A stretch of DNA of 64,000 nucleotides from Lamellibrachia columna (Eukaryota > Annelida > Polychaeta > Sabellida > Siboglinidae): NCBI GenBank assembly GCA_963662155.1, contig OY759267.1, positions 19,786,438-19,850,437 on the forward strand, given 5' to 3'. The translations under genes and the position numbers were made by a program. Numbering within the stretch: the first letter of the stretch is position 1; each line of letters starts with the position of its first letter. Below the pieces are notes generated by a model. That model ran no database searches. It worked only from the letters and a program-made list of their open reading frames with translations, and was not told the DNA's origin. Of this stretch, positions 38,135-50,243 are shown piece by piece.

Positions 38135-41100
38135 ACGCGCTTGCATGTACGTACATGAATGGGTGTGTATACTTACATGAACTTATGTGGTATGTTGCTA
38201 AACACCTGGCAAGTAATTTTACAAACCATACATGTATGTGAATAGAAGAGCAACAGAGTCAGTTCTGCACAACACAAATAACACCTTTAGTGTTTGTGTT
38301 TGCTCTCGGAGTCTGTCATGAATGTGGTTCGTAAGTAGCACTTACTGTTTCTCTTTGCATATTTCTCAAATATCCCATGCAGATAGAAATCGGAAGCACG
38401 TATACTTGAACTGCTGATGATCTCGTCCTGCAAAAAAATAAAACATTCTAGAAACGATACTTCAGCCACTCCGACTACCCCAGCCGACACAATTGTTAAT
38501 CGCCAAATATGGTGAACTCAAGATGGAGTTGTTGACTCGTCATGTTCATGCTATCCACAGAAAGGAGGCAATAGACAATTACTGAAACTATTCAACCATA
38601 CAGAGCATATATCAGAGGATAGGTGTTTGCAGGCTTTCCAAATATTCATTGCTCATATCACAGTAATATAATTCTTTGCAGCAGTGTGTATATTTGTGGC
38701 TGTGTATTTCTGTAGGGTACAATCCACGCTCGCTGTGCAGTTAAGCATATTATACTTACGTTGAATCTTCTGTCGACGCCCTTGTGTGCTAGTGGCTCAC
38801 TCTGGTGGAACTCGAGGTCACCAACAAACAGCAGTGCTGCTCCAGGTATGGCTGTTGAGTACTGCACATGGGCCATGCTATCCATCTCAAAAGTTGCAAA
38901 TTTCTGAAAATAAACTTGATACAATGAAGTCAGGACTAGAACTGTGCCTCTTTCACTAAACATAAGAGGTTTTCACAAATGAACCTTTAAAAGTTAAACA
39001 ATGTCCATGTTATAGTTTAAGAGATATGCATCGCCAAGTGTTAATGAACAGTAGTAATACTGGATGTGTACAAAATGTGGAAAACATTACATCATCCAAT
39101 GTAAAACTAATTAGAAACATGGACAAATATATAAAAATTCTGAATACACTTTTGTGCTATTCGCAAATAAAAACCTCACGTTTTCTACACAAAAATACAC
39201 ATATTTCTCAGTGCTATGTGCAGTCTGACTTCTACCCTGGACGCACATAGTACGCATGTGATAGATTTCCAAAACAAACTCTATTCCCTCAATTGTCAGA
39301 AGGTACTAGAAACAGAGGCCACCCAAAAGTTAGATACAAAGATGTCCTAAAGCTAAATTTGAAGAAGAAAAAGTACAGACTCAAAGCAGTGATATACACT
39401 TGATCAAGACAGACCTGGAGAATACTCCTACAATATGAACCAAGCAACCAGTTGTAGTTGCAACCACGGCTGGCAGCAAGAGAGAGAGTGAGAGAGAGAC
39501 ACAATCGTGTGCTGGAAGTATTACTCACATGCAATCTGTAATCAAATATAAGTATAAGAGTGACACCCAGCACTTCTTCTGTGTCTGTCATTGGCATGTC
39601 CAGTTGGAACTTCAGTCGATCAAGCACGCCATCACGGTTTACGTCATCTTCTCTTGACTGGAAAACAAGAAAAAAATGCACTAACAATTACAACTTAAAT
39701 TTGGGAATGCTGTACATTAATTAGTTTATGATAGAAAATACATGCAACAAAATGTTAATTACTGTTATATTATATTTATCCAGTAGCTAATTCAAAACTA
39801 ATAACAAACCATATGCATATGAAGCATTTATTTCCAAAATTGTTTGTATCCATGTTGTGCATTTCAAGATAAATCGTGTTTTGCGCTGAATGGGCCACGC
39901 TATTCATCTTCAAAGTGACACATTTCTGAAAATAAACTTGATACAATGAAGTCGGCACTAGAACTGTGCCTCTTTCACTAAACATAAGAGGTTTTCACAA
40001 ATGAACCATTCCATGTTCCACAATGGCCATGTTAGTAACTTAACTTAATGGTATTATTTAATTTTCATCAGTCCATAGCACTGTGTATGTTTTTCTGCAA
40101 TTTTTTTACCTCTACCACTACTAACTCGACGTCAGCACAAAACCACCCTTAACTAATTTTTTTGGGCATTTAATGCATTTTGAAGATAAACGTCTCGAAT
40201 ATTAATATGACCAGATCAATCAGAGTTGTTTGATTTAAATCACACCAAACAAAAAATCATTGATGTTTTGGAATTTGGTATCAGTTGATGACGTTTTACA
40301 CATTTCTGCATACTGAATGCAGTGAAGCCACAAAGAATTGTCTTCAAGAGGCAGCATCTTTTCACGTCAGAAGCCCCGAGATAAAATTCACCTTAAGCAA
40401 ACATTCCTTAATCCACCTTAAGCCTGTAGTTTGTTTAGAGCGTTCATTTGATTTTAAGTGGTTATTTTGCTAAAGTTGTTTAATGGTTATATTTCTGAGT
40501 TTACAATTAAACAGGACAAAGTTGCTAAGGATTTAAAGTGACTGTAAATTTCAGCATGTAAATGTTATCACTGGTAATAGACTGCTGACAGTTCTGATAC
40601 AATATTTTTTTAATGACATTTATGTCGCTGTTTTAAGTCAACCTATGTTATAATTATATTACTGGTATATATAATGTTCTACCAGCCTAAAACCATGTAC
40701 CCTCTGTTAAGACTCAGGTATACATCAGATATAAAAAACACAATTTAAAAAATCTGATTAAAAAAAATTAAATCATGATTTTTCCAACCCTGAGATCAAT
40801 GTTGTTTCTCTGTTATTGTAATTATGTTGTGAAATGTAGGCATTCTATGTCAGTACACCTGTATCATAGACTTGCTCTGGGCACTGGCTATCATTCAATA
40901 TAAAAATGAAGTTGGGTACCTGCATAGCTGCATGTCATTTTTAATTAAATGCCAGTAATGTAACAGTTCACATCAATCACCTTGACAACCGGGATGCGGA
41001 GATGGGCCATCTGCACTTGATTGAAGTTCTTCAGGGTGCTCCATGTTACGTAGTTGTCCTTCAACTGTATGAAAACAATTACTTGGTGCTTGAAGTGGAC

Positions 41101-41810
41101 GACTGGCTGTTCTCGGTAGAACTCGACCTTTTTCCAGAACCCTATAAACAGTTATGGTGGTAGTGCACCATTTATCAAACTAGATTAATTTCTCCAGAAA
41201 TACCTGAGAAATATACGTCTGATTTATCTTGATAAAAATATCACTCTTTAGTCCGCAGGTACTAATAGCCAATTATTAATCCTAAAAATTATCCCACATG
41301 GGAAGTAAATGTGTAACTTGTCATGGACTTAGTCAGAGGCTCAGCTTTAGAGCTAGTAGTTTCTATCTATGAGCTTTAATCACTTGCCACATTATACTGC
41401 GGAATTTTTTTCAACCAAAAACGTGGCATATATGGTTTAACCTACTACCATCATAAAACACTACTGCGTTAGCCCTAGACATAGCATTGCTTGGAGAATA
41501 ATCACATAAAAGTAGACAAGTTGCGTCCAATTGTTATACAGGCACTGGTGCCACTACAGTCTACACTCTACACCGGCATCCGATGGAACAAGTTCAGGCA
41601 GTGACACACTGACAGGAGGCGGCAAACTTATTAATACCCAAAAACCTGCCATATGGCACTAATGTACAAACCTTCACTTCTGTAAGCCACAAAAAATGGG
41701 GGAATAAACGTCAATAGCAAACAAAATATTTGTACTAATGTTGCTTTGGAACAGATGTGTGTTTTATACCGCCGCAACTCTGAGTGAGTATAAATTTCGT
41801 AAAGCGCCAT
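37043..41810 (-). CDS. TMEM231: Transmembrane protein 231 (TMEM231), seven exons, 306 aa
   Basis: Coding exons (minus): 41810-41672, 41141-40981, 39657-39529, 38903-38760, 38427-38346, 37985-37880, 37202-37043; AG/GT ends and phases agree throughout. TMEM231 is a two-pass membrane protein of the ciliary transition zone (B9/tectonic or MKS complex), needed for the ciliary diffusion barrier; human defects cause Joubert and Meckel syndromes. Family features: N-terminal MALYEIYTHSELRRYKTHIC, a first membrane helix (about 22-45), GFWKKVEFYREQPVVHFKHQ, a predicted extracellular domain with EEVLGVTLILIFDYRLH, TWLMGRAAGKPFTIKATINY, then SPGFWQLIKFAWIQYFAVLV leading into the second helix, and the conserved FIFQNQLVTTI tail. 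Length fits vertebrate forms of about 316 aa. The start is the Met matching the family; an in-frame Met 28 codons upstream (41894) is less likely. Intron 2 holds a hAT MITE and a copy of part of exon 4. Confidence 0.95.
37256..37415 (+). repeat. Dispersed element, short copy
   Basis: Combines the left-end and right-end sequences of the longer copy at 32497-33325 (AAAACTCCCACACGCAATTG; GGTTTAATAAAAGATTGCAT). An internally deleted derivative in intron 6 of TMEM231. Confidence 0.55.
38082..38131. repeat. (GT)n microsatellite
   Basis: An uninterrupted GT run of about 24-25 units in intron 5 of TMEM231, continuing into GCGC-rich sequence. Confidence 0.95.
39892..40040 (-). repeat. Duplicated start of TMEM231 exon 4 and its upstream intron, inside intron 2
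   Basis: About 150 bp closely matches 38871-39015: TTTCTGAAAATAAACTTGAT and the following 60 bp of intron are almost identical, and the first dozen codons of exon 4 are recognisable but diverged. On the minus strand it keeps the acceptor TTTTCAG, followed by AAATGTGTCACTTTGAAGAT. The copy lies upstream of exon 3 with respect to transcription, so normal splicing should skip it. Confidence 0.85.
40221..40792. mobile_element. hAT-like MITE, 572 bp, with perfect 8-bp TSD
   Basis: Starts CAGAGTTGTTTGATTTAAAT and ends ATCATGATTTTTCCAACCCTG. It is flanked by exact 8-bp copies of AGATCAAT at 40213-40220 and 40793-40800. Same family as 43805-44266 but in the opposite orientation; the shared interior includes GAAGCCACAAAGAATTGTCT. 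No coding potential. Located in intron 2 of TMEM231. Confidence 0.95.
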
Positions 41811-42098
41811 TTCTAAACAAACCAGTACGACAGATTCAGAAGTATTACTCGGTAATTGGATAATAAAATGTCCTTTACTCAGTATAGAGTACATTTCAAC
41901 AAAGATGCCTTATCAGAATAAACGTTATTATTTTTATTATTGTTAATGTAGTATACTAAAATAGTTTAACTTAAAGAGATGAACTTGGTTAGTTTGTTCC
42001 CATTAATAATGACCAATAGAAGTGAGGTCACGGAAATTGTCCGTGGAAATCGATAGTTTACGAAAATAACCGAACAGCCAAACATCAACAGAGGCAAT
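41811..42098. promoter_or_regulatory. Short bidirectional promoter region, TMEM231 / zinc-finger gene
   Basis: Only 288 bp separate the divergent start codons, so both 5' UTRs and core promoters must lie here or overlap. No TATA box in a convincing position. The assignment rests on gene arrangement. Confidence 0.6.
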
Positions 42099-45000
42099 AT
42101 GGCGGAAAGTGGTAAGTTTACGTTTGGAGTCTGACTTTTCGTTGAAATTAGACGTCATTTCGATTGCGCAGAGTCTGAAAAAAGGCGTAAATCGAACTCT
42201 TTTGAATGTATGAAGTATATGTGTATGGTTTCTCTGTGTGTCTATAAGCATGTGTAGGCAAGATTCGTTAAATTTCGGTTCACCCGGCAACGATATACGA
42301 ACGGAGCTCCCGCCATGTTTCTTTCCAGAGTCGTTGACGTTTCGTAGGTGACATGGCAACATTTTGGCGGATGTTATTACATTTTCGTAATCATTGCCTT
42401 ACAAATTGCGGAATTAAGTTTCTAAGTAAAACGTCTCTGATAGTGGACTGCATATTTCAGTTTCTCGGAGAAGGAACATTGACATTGAATCGATGATATT
42501 TATTAGCAGTGGCAGTGTCAGGGCAGTGGTCAGTGACAGTTTGACACACAACCACATCACAAATTCACAGGGGTAACTTGCGTTGTTAGGGGCGGCTCAT
42601 GTCTGGATTATCTACTACAAACAACAACACGTTACATTTTTATTACTGCAAAGTTCATCTTTTCATTGTCTTCACTATCAGCGACTTCTTAGTTCTAGTA
42701 AACATCAAAGAAAATATTTACATTGTAAAACCATATGCATGTCTCAGCTTAGGTGTATTTTTTCATCATGAATTGGCATAATAATATTGATGCTTTTAAG
42801 CCATTCATGGAATTAGTTGTTGAACTCTTAATTTTAAGAATATATGACTTGAACTGCTTTTACACAACCACATTTGCTAGGCTTCACAGATACTACCTTC
42901 CCAAAATAAACTATTTATTCAGGATATATGGAAAGCAATAACCATCTATGACTATGCACAGTCATGGTGTTTCGGTTTTTACTATAACTTTCTGAAGCCA
43001 TGGAATCGTCAATCACCACAACACACAAAACAATTTAAACCACTTGATCTGTGGAAAACTATTTAATGCACATTATAGAAAAACCATGTGACTTATTTTC
43101 ACCATGCATTCTAGGTACACCAGAACTTGTTTTCACTGCACATATTTATTTTAGAAACACCACAACTAATTTTTACAAAACGCACATTTTACAAACACAT
43201 TAATTGTGGGTGATTCTAAACTCTGTCTTGAAAATCTTCCACGAAACTTGCTCCTTAAATCATAACGTATAAAATTTATTGGGTGCACATTTCTTCCATC
43301 AAAATCAAGAAGTGAGCATTTGGCCGCTACACAAAGGTCATATCTTTAAAAGTATAAGTAAGTTTTAAATAAAATTACTTACGCAAGATAACAACATCAT
43401 GCATATTTATGATAAAAAATCTACCACAAAGTCACACACTAGTTTTTTTTTACAATATTTCTCTTGATCATATATAATTTTATGTTTACCCAACTTTTGA
43501 TCCACCTGGACTGGGCTGATAACACCACATGTTTACAAGGATAGTTGTGAATATATTTACCAAAGTGTAATATCTTGGCTCTTGGCTCTAGTCAAGATAT
43601 TACACTTTGGTAAATGTATACACAATCATCCTTGTGAACCAGTGGTGTTATCAGCCCAGGTGATATCTGCCCTATGAAGTCATCATGAAATTAAATAAAT
43701 AAAACATTATTTATGTGCAGTTTAATACATAATTTGATAATCTAGTCAGTAAGCCATAAAAGTACCTAAATTAACCCTGATACAAGTACTAGGTAACCCA
43801 AAACCAGGGTTGAAAAAAATCATGATTTAAAAAAAAAATCAGATTTTTTATTTAAATCGGATTTATTTGATTTTTTTTATTTATTTGATTTTTTGAATTG
43901 GTAACAACTAGCACAAGCTATAAGTGGACTTTAACTCAGGGCTTCTGTGTTGAAAAGATACTTCCTCTGGAAGACAAGTTTTGTGGCTTCACTGCATTCA
44001 GAAAGGGAATAGCTGAAACATACACAATGTCATAAAATATTTGACTATCAGGCTATCTGGTGACAATACAGCTACACAAGTGTGCGCACTTTGTGTTTTG
44101 TATTAAAAAAACATACAAAACTTTGTTGATCTCGATGCTTGTAAACAATTATTTGTGTAAAATTCATATAAATCAGCGATTAAAAAAACCAGAAGTAAAA
44201 TAATCATAAATCAATGATTTTTTTTTTGAGTGATTTAAATCAAATGATTTAAATCAAACAACCCTGCCCAAAACGTATTACATGTCCCTTTGTGATGAAT
44301 AGAAATTGGATAAAACTTGAATAAAGCGATTGTTTGAGCAATTCCATATAATGCTAACTTTTCTGCTTGTAGAATTGCTTCAGTTTGGGACTGAAACCCC
44401 AAATCTGTGTGATGCACAGATGTCCACTGCAACGCTCAAGACGGCAGCTGACACAGAATGTGCACAAACTTTACTTCAGTTGGCAACGTCTACGTCACCT
44501 CCTCATCCTGTGGCTGCCAGTGACAAGTCGCATGCAAGTCTTGCTAAGAGGGATGGCCAAACCATCTACCGGAAGAGGTCTTCATTGTCTGAATCCTCAG
44601 TAAAGTCGAGGATCTTGAAGCAACAGCTAGAAGGCAAAATGAAGGGAGGTTTGCTGCCTGCCAGCTGGCTGGTCAGCTGTAAACAGTCGGACAGTGGTCA
44701 TCCTATTGATTCTTCTGTGCTTGAGCCACCTGGAGAACTGACAAAACGTATTCGGCTTGATCATAATTACTCCCGCATGGTGGAGGAACGTTACTATGAC
44801 TACAGACACATGGATGAATATGACTGCTATGGTGACAGTGGACAAACAGGATTGACACGAGCTTTACCAAATGACGTCCGCTCAAAGAGAGACGTGGCTT
44901 CAAAGCTGATTGGCCACAAGAAAGTCTATAAAAGAAGTCCGAACAAGACACATAGTTCATCTTCGAAGACAAAGGACCGCGTCTCTGACAACTTGAAGCT

Positions 45001-46168
45001 TGATCGCTACAAATTTCCCAAAGAGGAGTACAGTGATACAAACATGGAGGCATTTGATTGCAGTCACAAAATTAACGAAGCAGCGGAGAATGATCTCAAC
45101 TCAGCTGCTGACCTGTATGAACCTTCTAGCAGCAAGTTCAAGAACTTCCACCTGCTGTTGACATGCCTAAGCTCAGAAAAGTGCACAATGGAGAAACTAT
45201 CACACAAAAAACATACTCCAGACATTGGCGGTCGTGACAATCTGTATGAACAGACAGAGAGTGAATTAGGCTTTGGTATGGTCATGACAGACACAGAGGT
45301 GAAACAATTTGAATGTCTTTGCTGTCATAAGACTTTCACAAAACGGCGGTACCTAACGAAACACATGCGACGGATGCACCCGGGTATGAACATACTGCCG
45401 ACGCCGAAAGAAGATCCTATCCTCGTCTTGTGTCCGAACTGCGGCAATTCAATTCCACGTCGCAACTTCCGGCGTCACTCGACCAGTTGCAATACACATT
45501 TGTGGAAGACGAAGCGACAGCTGGAGGTAGACCTGGCAAACTGCCAGTTTTGTGGCGTGAGAATGCGACGCCACGTTCTCGTAAAACATCTAGCTCAGGA
45601 ACATTGTGTTGAAAACCTCAAGGGTGCCGGGGATAACGACTCTGATTCGGAGTTAAGTGATGCAGAGAACGACACAGACAGTGTACAATCTGGAGGCAGT
45701 AGCTGGGCGACGTGTGACATCTGTATGGAACACGTTGAAGACTTCGCACTGGGACAACACATTGCAGAGAAACACCCCACTGCATCGACATTGTCAGATT
45801 CTGTCTCGTGTCAGCTGTGTGGCGCCCAGATGATGCCTCACACACTGATGGCCCACCTCACTGATGAACACAGGGTGTCGTCACATGACTGTTCTGCGGG
45901 TGCCGTCCCAACCCCCGGGGATGGTGCCGACACCCTGTTTAGCCATTCCCTCCTGAAGGCGATTCTGGACAGCAGTAAACGGGGCTTTGCTGGTCGGCAT
46001 GGCAGCGAAAGCAGCGACACCATCAAGAGTGTTTCAGTGGTAGCAGTGCCGTCTAGTGAGGGACTCAATGACTCGCTGATGGTGAGCTCGGAGCCATTGG
46101 ATTCAGTTCAGAATGGGCCAGTCGGCATGCCTTCTGGGGGTAGGATGAGTCCAGTTCCTGTGCAGTGA
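42099..46168 (+). CDS. Zinc-finger protein with five fingers, two exons, 602 aa
   Basis: Exon 1 contributes 13 coding bases (42099-42111, MAES plus one base before GTAAGT). Exon 2 is 44373-46168, with acceptor TTGTAG and stop TGA at 46166-46168. Phase 1 joins them to MAESELLQFGTETP. Residues 317-340 form a classical C2H2 finger (C-x2-C-x12-H-x4-H). Residues 358-377 form a C2HC-type finger (C-x2-C-x11-H-x3-C). Three further fingers (395-415, 452-472, 484-504) share a C-x2-C-x11-H-x4-H pattern ending in HLAQEH, HIAEKH and HLTDEH. The N-terminal half is polar, with Lys/Ser-rich and Asp/Tyr-rich stretches; an acidic Ser/Asp linker (425-445) separates fingers 3 and 4; the C-terminus is Ser-rich. 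Probably a nuclear nucleic-acid-binding protein, but no named orthologue was recognised. It diverges from TMEM231. Confidence 0.88.
43508..43662. repeat. Near-perfect 155-bp hairpin (foldback MITE)
   Basis: CTGGGCTGATAACACCAC at the left is mirrored by GTGGTGTTATCAGCCCAG at the right. A second long palindromic pair, ACCAAAGTGTAATATCTTG / CAAGATATTACACTTTGGT, lies inside around a short loop near 43586. It lies in intron 1 of the zinc-finger gene. Confidence 0.9.
43805..44266. mobile_element. hAT-like MITE, 462 bp, with perfect 8-bp TSD
   Basis: Starts CAGGGTTGAAAAAAATCATG and ends GATTTAAATCAAACAACCCTG. It is flanked by exact 8-bp copies of CCCAAAAC at 43797-43804 and 44267-44274. Same family as 40221-40792, inverted and with an internal length difference. 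It ends about 100 bp before the exon 2 acceptor of the zinc-finger gene. Confidence 0.96.
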
Positions 46169-48180
46169 CACTTCTGTGTGATTAAATCTTCTTCTCATTT
46201 TTTGAACTTTTGCATGCATCCTCCAAATGAGGTTCATTATAAGATGATTCTTACTCTTGTGCATTCGTAGTTAGTAGTTACTTAAATGTGCTACTCAACG
46301 TACCTACTTGTAAATACCTTTTCTTGTTTAACAATAATAATATTAACAATGCATAGTGTTGTATTCTGGCATGTTTGTGTCATGCTGTCAAGACATTTTC
46401 TCATATTTATTACTCGATCCATTTATATACATAGATTTCTCATCAACCTCGTCAATTGTTATCAATTACCTGCATTCCTGGCTAATCCTCATCCCACTGG
46501 AGAGATACAGCAGACTTGGAAACCAAGAATCCCACTGTGTGTGTTTCAGAGTCTTGTCTATTTTCAGATACACAACTAAAGTGACATCCAGTTCTGATCG
46601 CTGTTCTGATTTTATGTACATAATAACTTATTACGTTTTGTGACAGCACGAAAGCTGTCTTTTTTCAAAACCTTTTCATCTTTTAAAGAATACTTTCACT
46701 ACATTGGTCATTAAACTACTGGGGCGTGTTTAAAAAAGATTACCATTCTGGTTTGTTGTATGTCTTGTAACATTACTAATTAATCCACACCTAGCTTATT
46801 GCTGTTTAACATATAATATTATGATTGCACTACACATTAATTTGCAGTGGACAATTTGCAATGTGACAGACCAGCGTTATATTCATGTAGACCTACTTCA
46901 GTACCTACTTGCTAACATCTAGTCGTCAGATCGCAGATGTTTCCAAACATGAGTTATTATTAATAATAATAACTACTTCAGTAATTTATTAATGTGAACA
47001 GTTTGTGGTGAATATTTGTTGTTTTATTACTTTACACAGACAAGTAGACTATGTAGCATTTCATCTACCATATTGAAATATTGAAGTTGTACCTATCGTG
47101 ATGTGTGACATTTTTATCATTGCCTCATTGGTGTCGATTTCTCATGGTTGGTGCTAAATTGTGGACTCGCGAGAAGACAGGCGCATCACAAACAACATCA
47201 GTTTAAGTGTAGTTTTACTACAATCCTAGCACCTGGTTAAAGCGAATTAATAGTTTTGGTGCAATGCACCTAAGAGTAAAAAATCTAACCAGTTGCAACT
47301 ACAATCAAGAATATCATGCTAGTAGTTTTCTAAGAATTTGTAGAGAGATTATGATAAAATCTTGGTTTTTCTGACAGCTGACATGTTGACCAGGTGACGA
47401 ATAAGCACCTGGCAGTTCATGGAAATCGATGCAGCTAGACTTCCACGGGTTAAGTGTCTTCGACCGAGAATGAAGAGCTGACGGGTATAAACACTGAAGC
47501 AACACAAACTCTCAGTCAAGAGAGCTGCTAAGTCTGAACTGGAGAAGTTTAGTAAACAAATAGATTTTCATTTGGTGAGCGAATATAACCAGACTACAAC
47601 AAGGCTCAACAAGGTTTTGCTAGTAAACCACTGGTGTGATATTCTTGAATGTAGTTGCAAATGATTGTTTATTAACTCACAGCTGATAGGCCCAAAACAA
47701 ATAACAGAGCGCTTTAACTATGAACATTAATGAAGCATATTTTGTTGCAGATGAATGTATGAAATATATTTGTTTTCATCATTAAATGATCTAACAAAAT
47801 GTTCACCTAAAGCAACAAGCTCCTCATGGGTTGTGGGAACCATTGACTTATCAAAAGTCCAACCATTTTTCATGTAGTCATATCAGTTCCATTTATAAAC
47901 ATAGTCACAATGAACACTAGTAATTTACAAAGCACAAATCAGACTTTGTTCCAATAATTTATTATCTGTGAAATCCCCTGTATATATCTTCTAAAGTTTA
48001 ACATGTATAACAAAATGTCTTATAAAATCAACCAAACATTTTCTTGGTGCCCCCCCAAATTTTTATACAATTTGGCATACCTATCAAACCTGTTGGAACA
48101 CAAATGCATGCCAAATTTGAAATCTGTGAGTGAAATTGTTTTTTAAGTTATTTTTTTCAAGTTAGTACCATTCTTTCTGC
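46169..48180. other. 3' UTR and intergenic sequence downstream of the zinc-finger gene
   Basis: AT-rich, without a convincing open frame. An imperfect inverted repeat pairs about 47291-47330 (TTGCAACTACAATCAAGAAT) with 47623-47662 (ATTCTTGAATGTAGTTGCAA), outlining a possible 370-bp MITE without a detected target duplication. No other feature recognised. Confidence 0.55.
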
Positions 48181-48261
48181 CCCAACTATAGAGTGGTTGG
48201 GTCTTACTTACTATTGACAATGTTTTGCCAGACCCCCCTTGTTTCCATGGCAAAAAACAAT

Positions 48262-49746
48262 GGCTGCAAAAGATATGCATATCCAAGCGAAAGGCCCAGA
48301 CGGCAAGTGGACAAGGAAGCCAATGTCTTATCGAGAGTCCATCAGTGTTCGTTTACGTGTAACCCACCCTCCTGAGATATGTGTCCAACTTGTTTTTAAA
48401 CATATTCACGCTGCTAGCGGTTATACAATCCATAGATAATTTGTTCCATTCATTTACTGTCCTCTGTGAGAATGAGTACTTCCTGATATCCAATCTACAC
48501 TGATTCTTTACTAACTTTACCTCATGTCCTCTGCTATCCTTCTTGAGAGAGAAAAACATATTTCTATCAATATTTTCATACCCATTCAATATCTTAAAAA
48601 CTTCAATCTGATCTCCTCTTAACCTCCTTGTCTCTAAGTTGTTAAACCACATGCTGTCAGGCGTTCTTCATAACTAAGATCTCTCAGTTCTGGAATAATT
48701 TTTAGTTGCTCTCCTCTGTATGCGTTCAAGTGTACCTATGTCCTTACGATATGGTCTCCACGCTTGTATACGGTATTCTAAATCAGGTCTAACTATTGCT
48801 TTATACAGAGGTATAATTAGCTTTTTATCCTTGTAAATTATGTTTCTCCTAATCAACCCAAGAATTTGATTACCCTTTGAAGCTGCAATACCACACTGCT
48901 CTGAAACTTTCATATCAGCATTTATTGTAAATCCTTTTCTTTTACAGTAGTACCCAGAACGGTATCTCCCATTTTATAGTTTACATCCAAGTTCCTGTAT
49001 GTAGGCATTTACATTTCCCAAAATTGAACATCTGCCATTTCTCAGACCATTTCACTAATCTGTCTAGATCGTTTTGTAAATGTTGTTTATCACCATCAGT
49101 GATAACCTTTCTAAACACTTTTGTGTCATCTGCAAATGTTAGTACGTTACATGTTAAATTGTCGTCCTAGTCATTGATATATATATATTAAGAATAATAA
49201 AGGTCCTATTACTGATCCTTGTGGTACCCCACTCAAAACTTATTTCCAGTTTGAAACTTCTCCATCTACTACAACACGCTGTCTTCTGTCAGTCAGCCAT
49301 TGTTCTACCCAGTCAATTAAGCCATCCCCGATACCATGTGCTTTTAATTTAAGTAGTAATCTTTGATGTGGCACTTTGTCAAAAGCTTTCTAAAAATCTA
49401 AGTAGATAATATCTACTGGCGATCCCTTGTCAATCCACTTAGTGATTTCTTCCAAAAAACAACATATTTGTTAAGCATGACCTCGCTTTTAGGAATCCAT
49501 GTTGAGATGAATTTAATAATTTATGCCTAACAAGGAAGTCCACCATATGGTCCTTAATTAACCTTTCTAATAATTCTCTGACTTATTTCTCGAACCCTTT
49601 TTAGATAATGGTATGATGTTTGCTTCTTTCCATTCAAAAGGAACAACTCCCTCTTTTAATGATAAGTTGAACACTCTTGCATGTGGTATACTGATTTGTT
49701 CTTCTGTTTCCATTACTAGTTTTAGAGGAATTCCATCCACTCCCGG
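48262..49746 (-). mobile_element. 5'-truncated CR1-like element, 1.5 kb
   Basis: On the minus strand it matches the 13.1-18.1 kb element from the PGVDGIP region of the reverse transcriptase (near 49735) through AFDKVPH, SGVPQGS and FADDTK equivalents to the 3' UTR. Several frameshifts and a damaged catalytic region make it inactive. Longest open segments: 48913-48674 and 48652-48353. Confidence 0.92.
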
Positions 49747-50243
49747 TTGATGATGTTTGCAGCTTTCTCAACAAGTATGAATCAGTTTGTATGTATCCTT
49801 CAGTGCCCTGAAATACATTCGCATCCTTTGTCTAGCATACAATATATGAAGCAGTCAATGGTTTTGGAGCTATGGTCATTGACAGTTTTGTAGGGAAACG
49901 TGCTGGCTAAGAGTGGAATTTGTGTAAGGCACTGTCATGCTACGGTGAATGAGGGGACGCTGCAAGGGGGCGCCACAAAGAGTGGGAAAGACAGGCGAAA
50001 AGCAGGACTGTAAAATATCAAAGTGCTACGAGGAGGGTCTAACATCGTTTAGAACTTTAGATCCTATGATTTTTGCTTTTTCTTGATCATCTAAAAGCGC
50101 TTTCCTTCAAATCACTCAGATCCTGGAAAATGGGTCTGCAGTGCCAATGACTGCATCTCAGATGTTTACTAGTAAGTATGACGCTGTAAAACGGCGCAAA
50201 GTGACATTAAATGTTTTTATGTAAAGGGGATTCGCATTGCCAT

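Noticed and set aside
37811..38146. Two overlapping minus-strand frames beginning in a His/Thr repeat
   Set aside because: The repeat part is the (GT)n microsatellite. One of the frames contains the true TMEM231 exon 6, already called from 37985 to 37880.
42003..42362. 119-codon minus-strand frame over the zinc-finger gene start
   Set aside because: Antisense to exon 1 and the divergent promoter; no similarity to a known protein.
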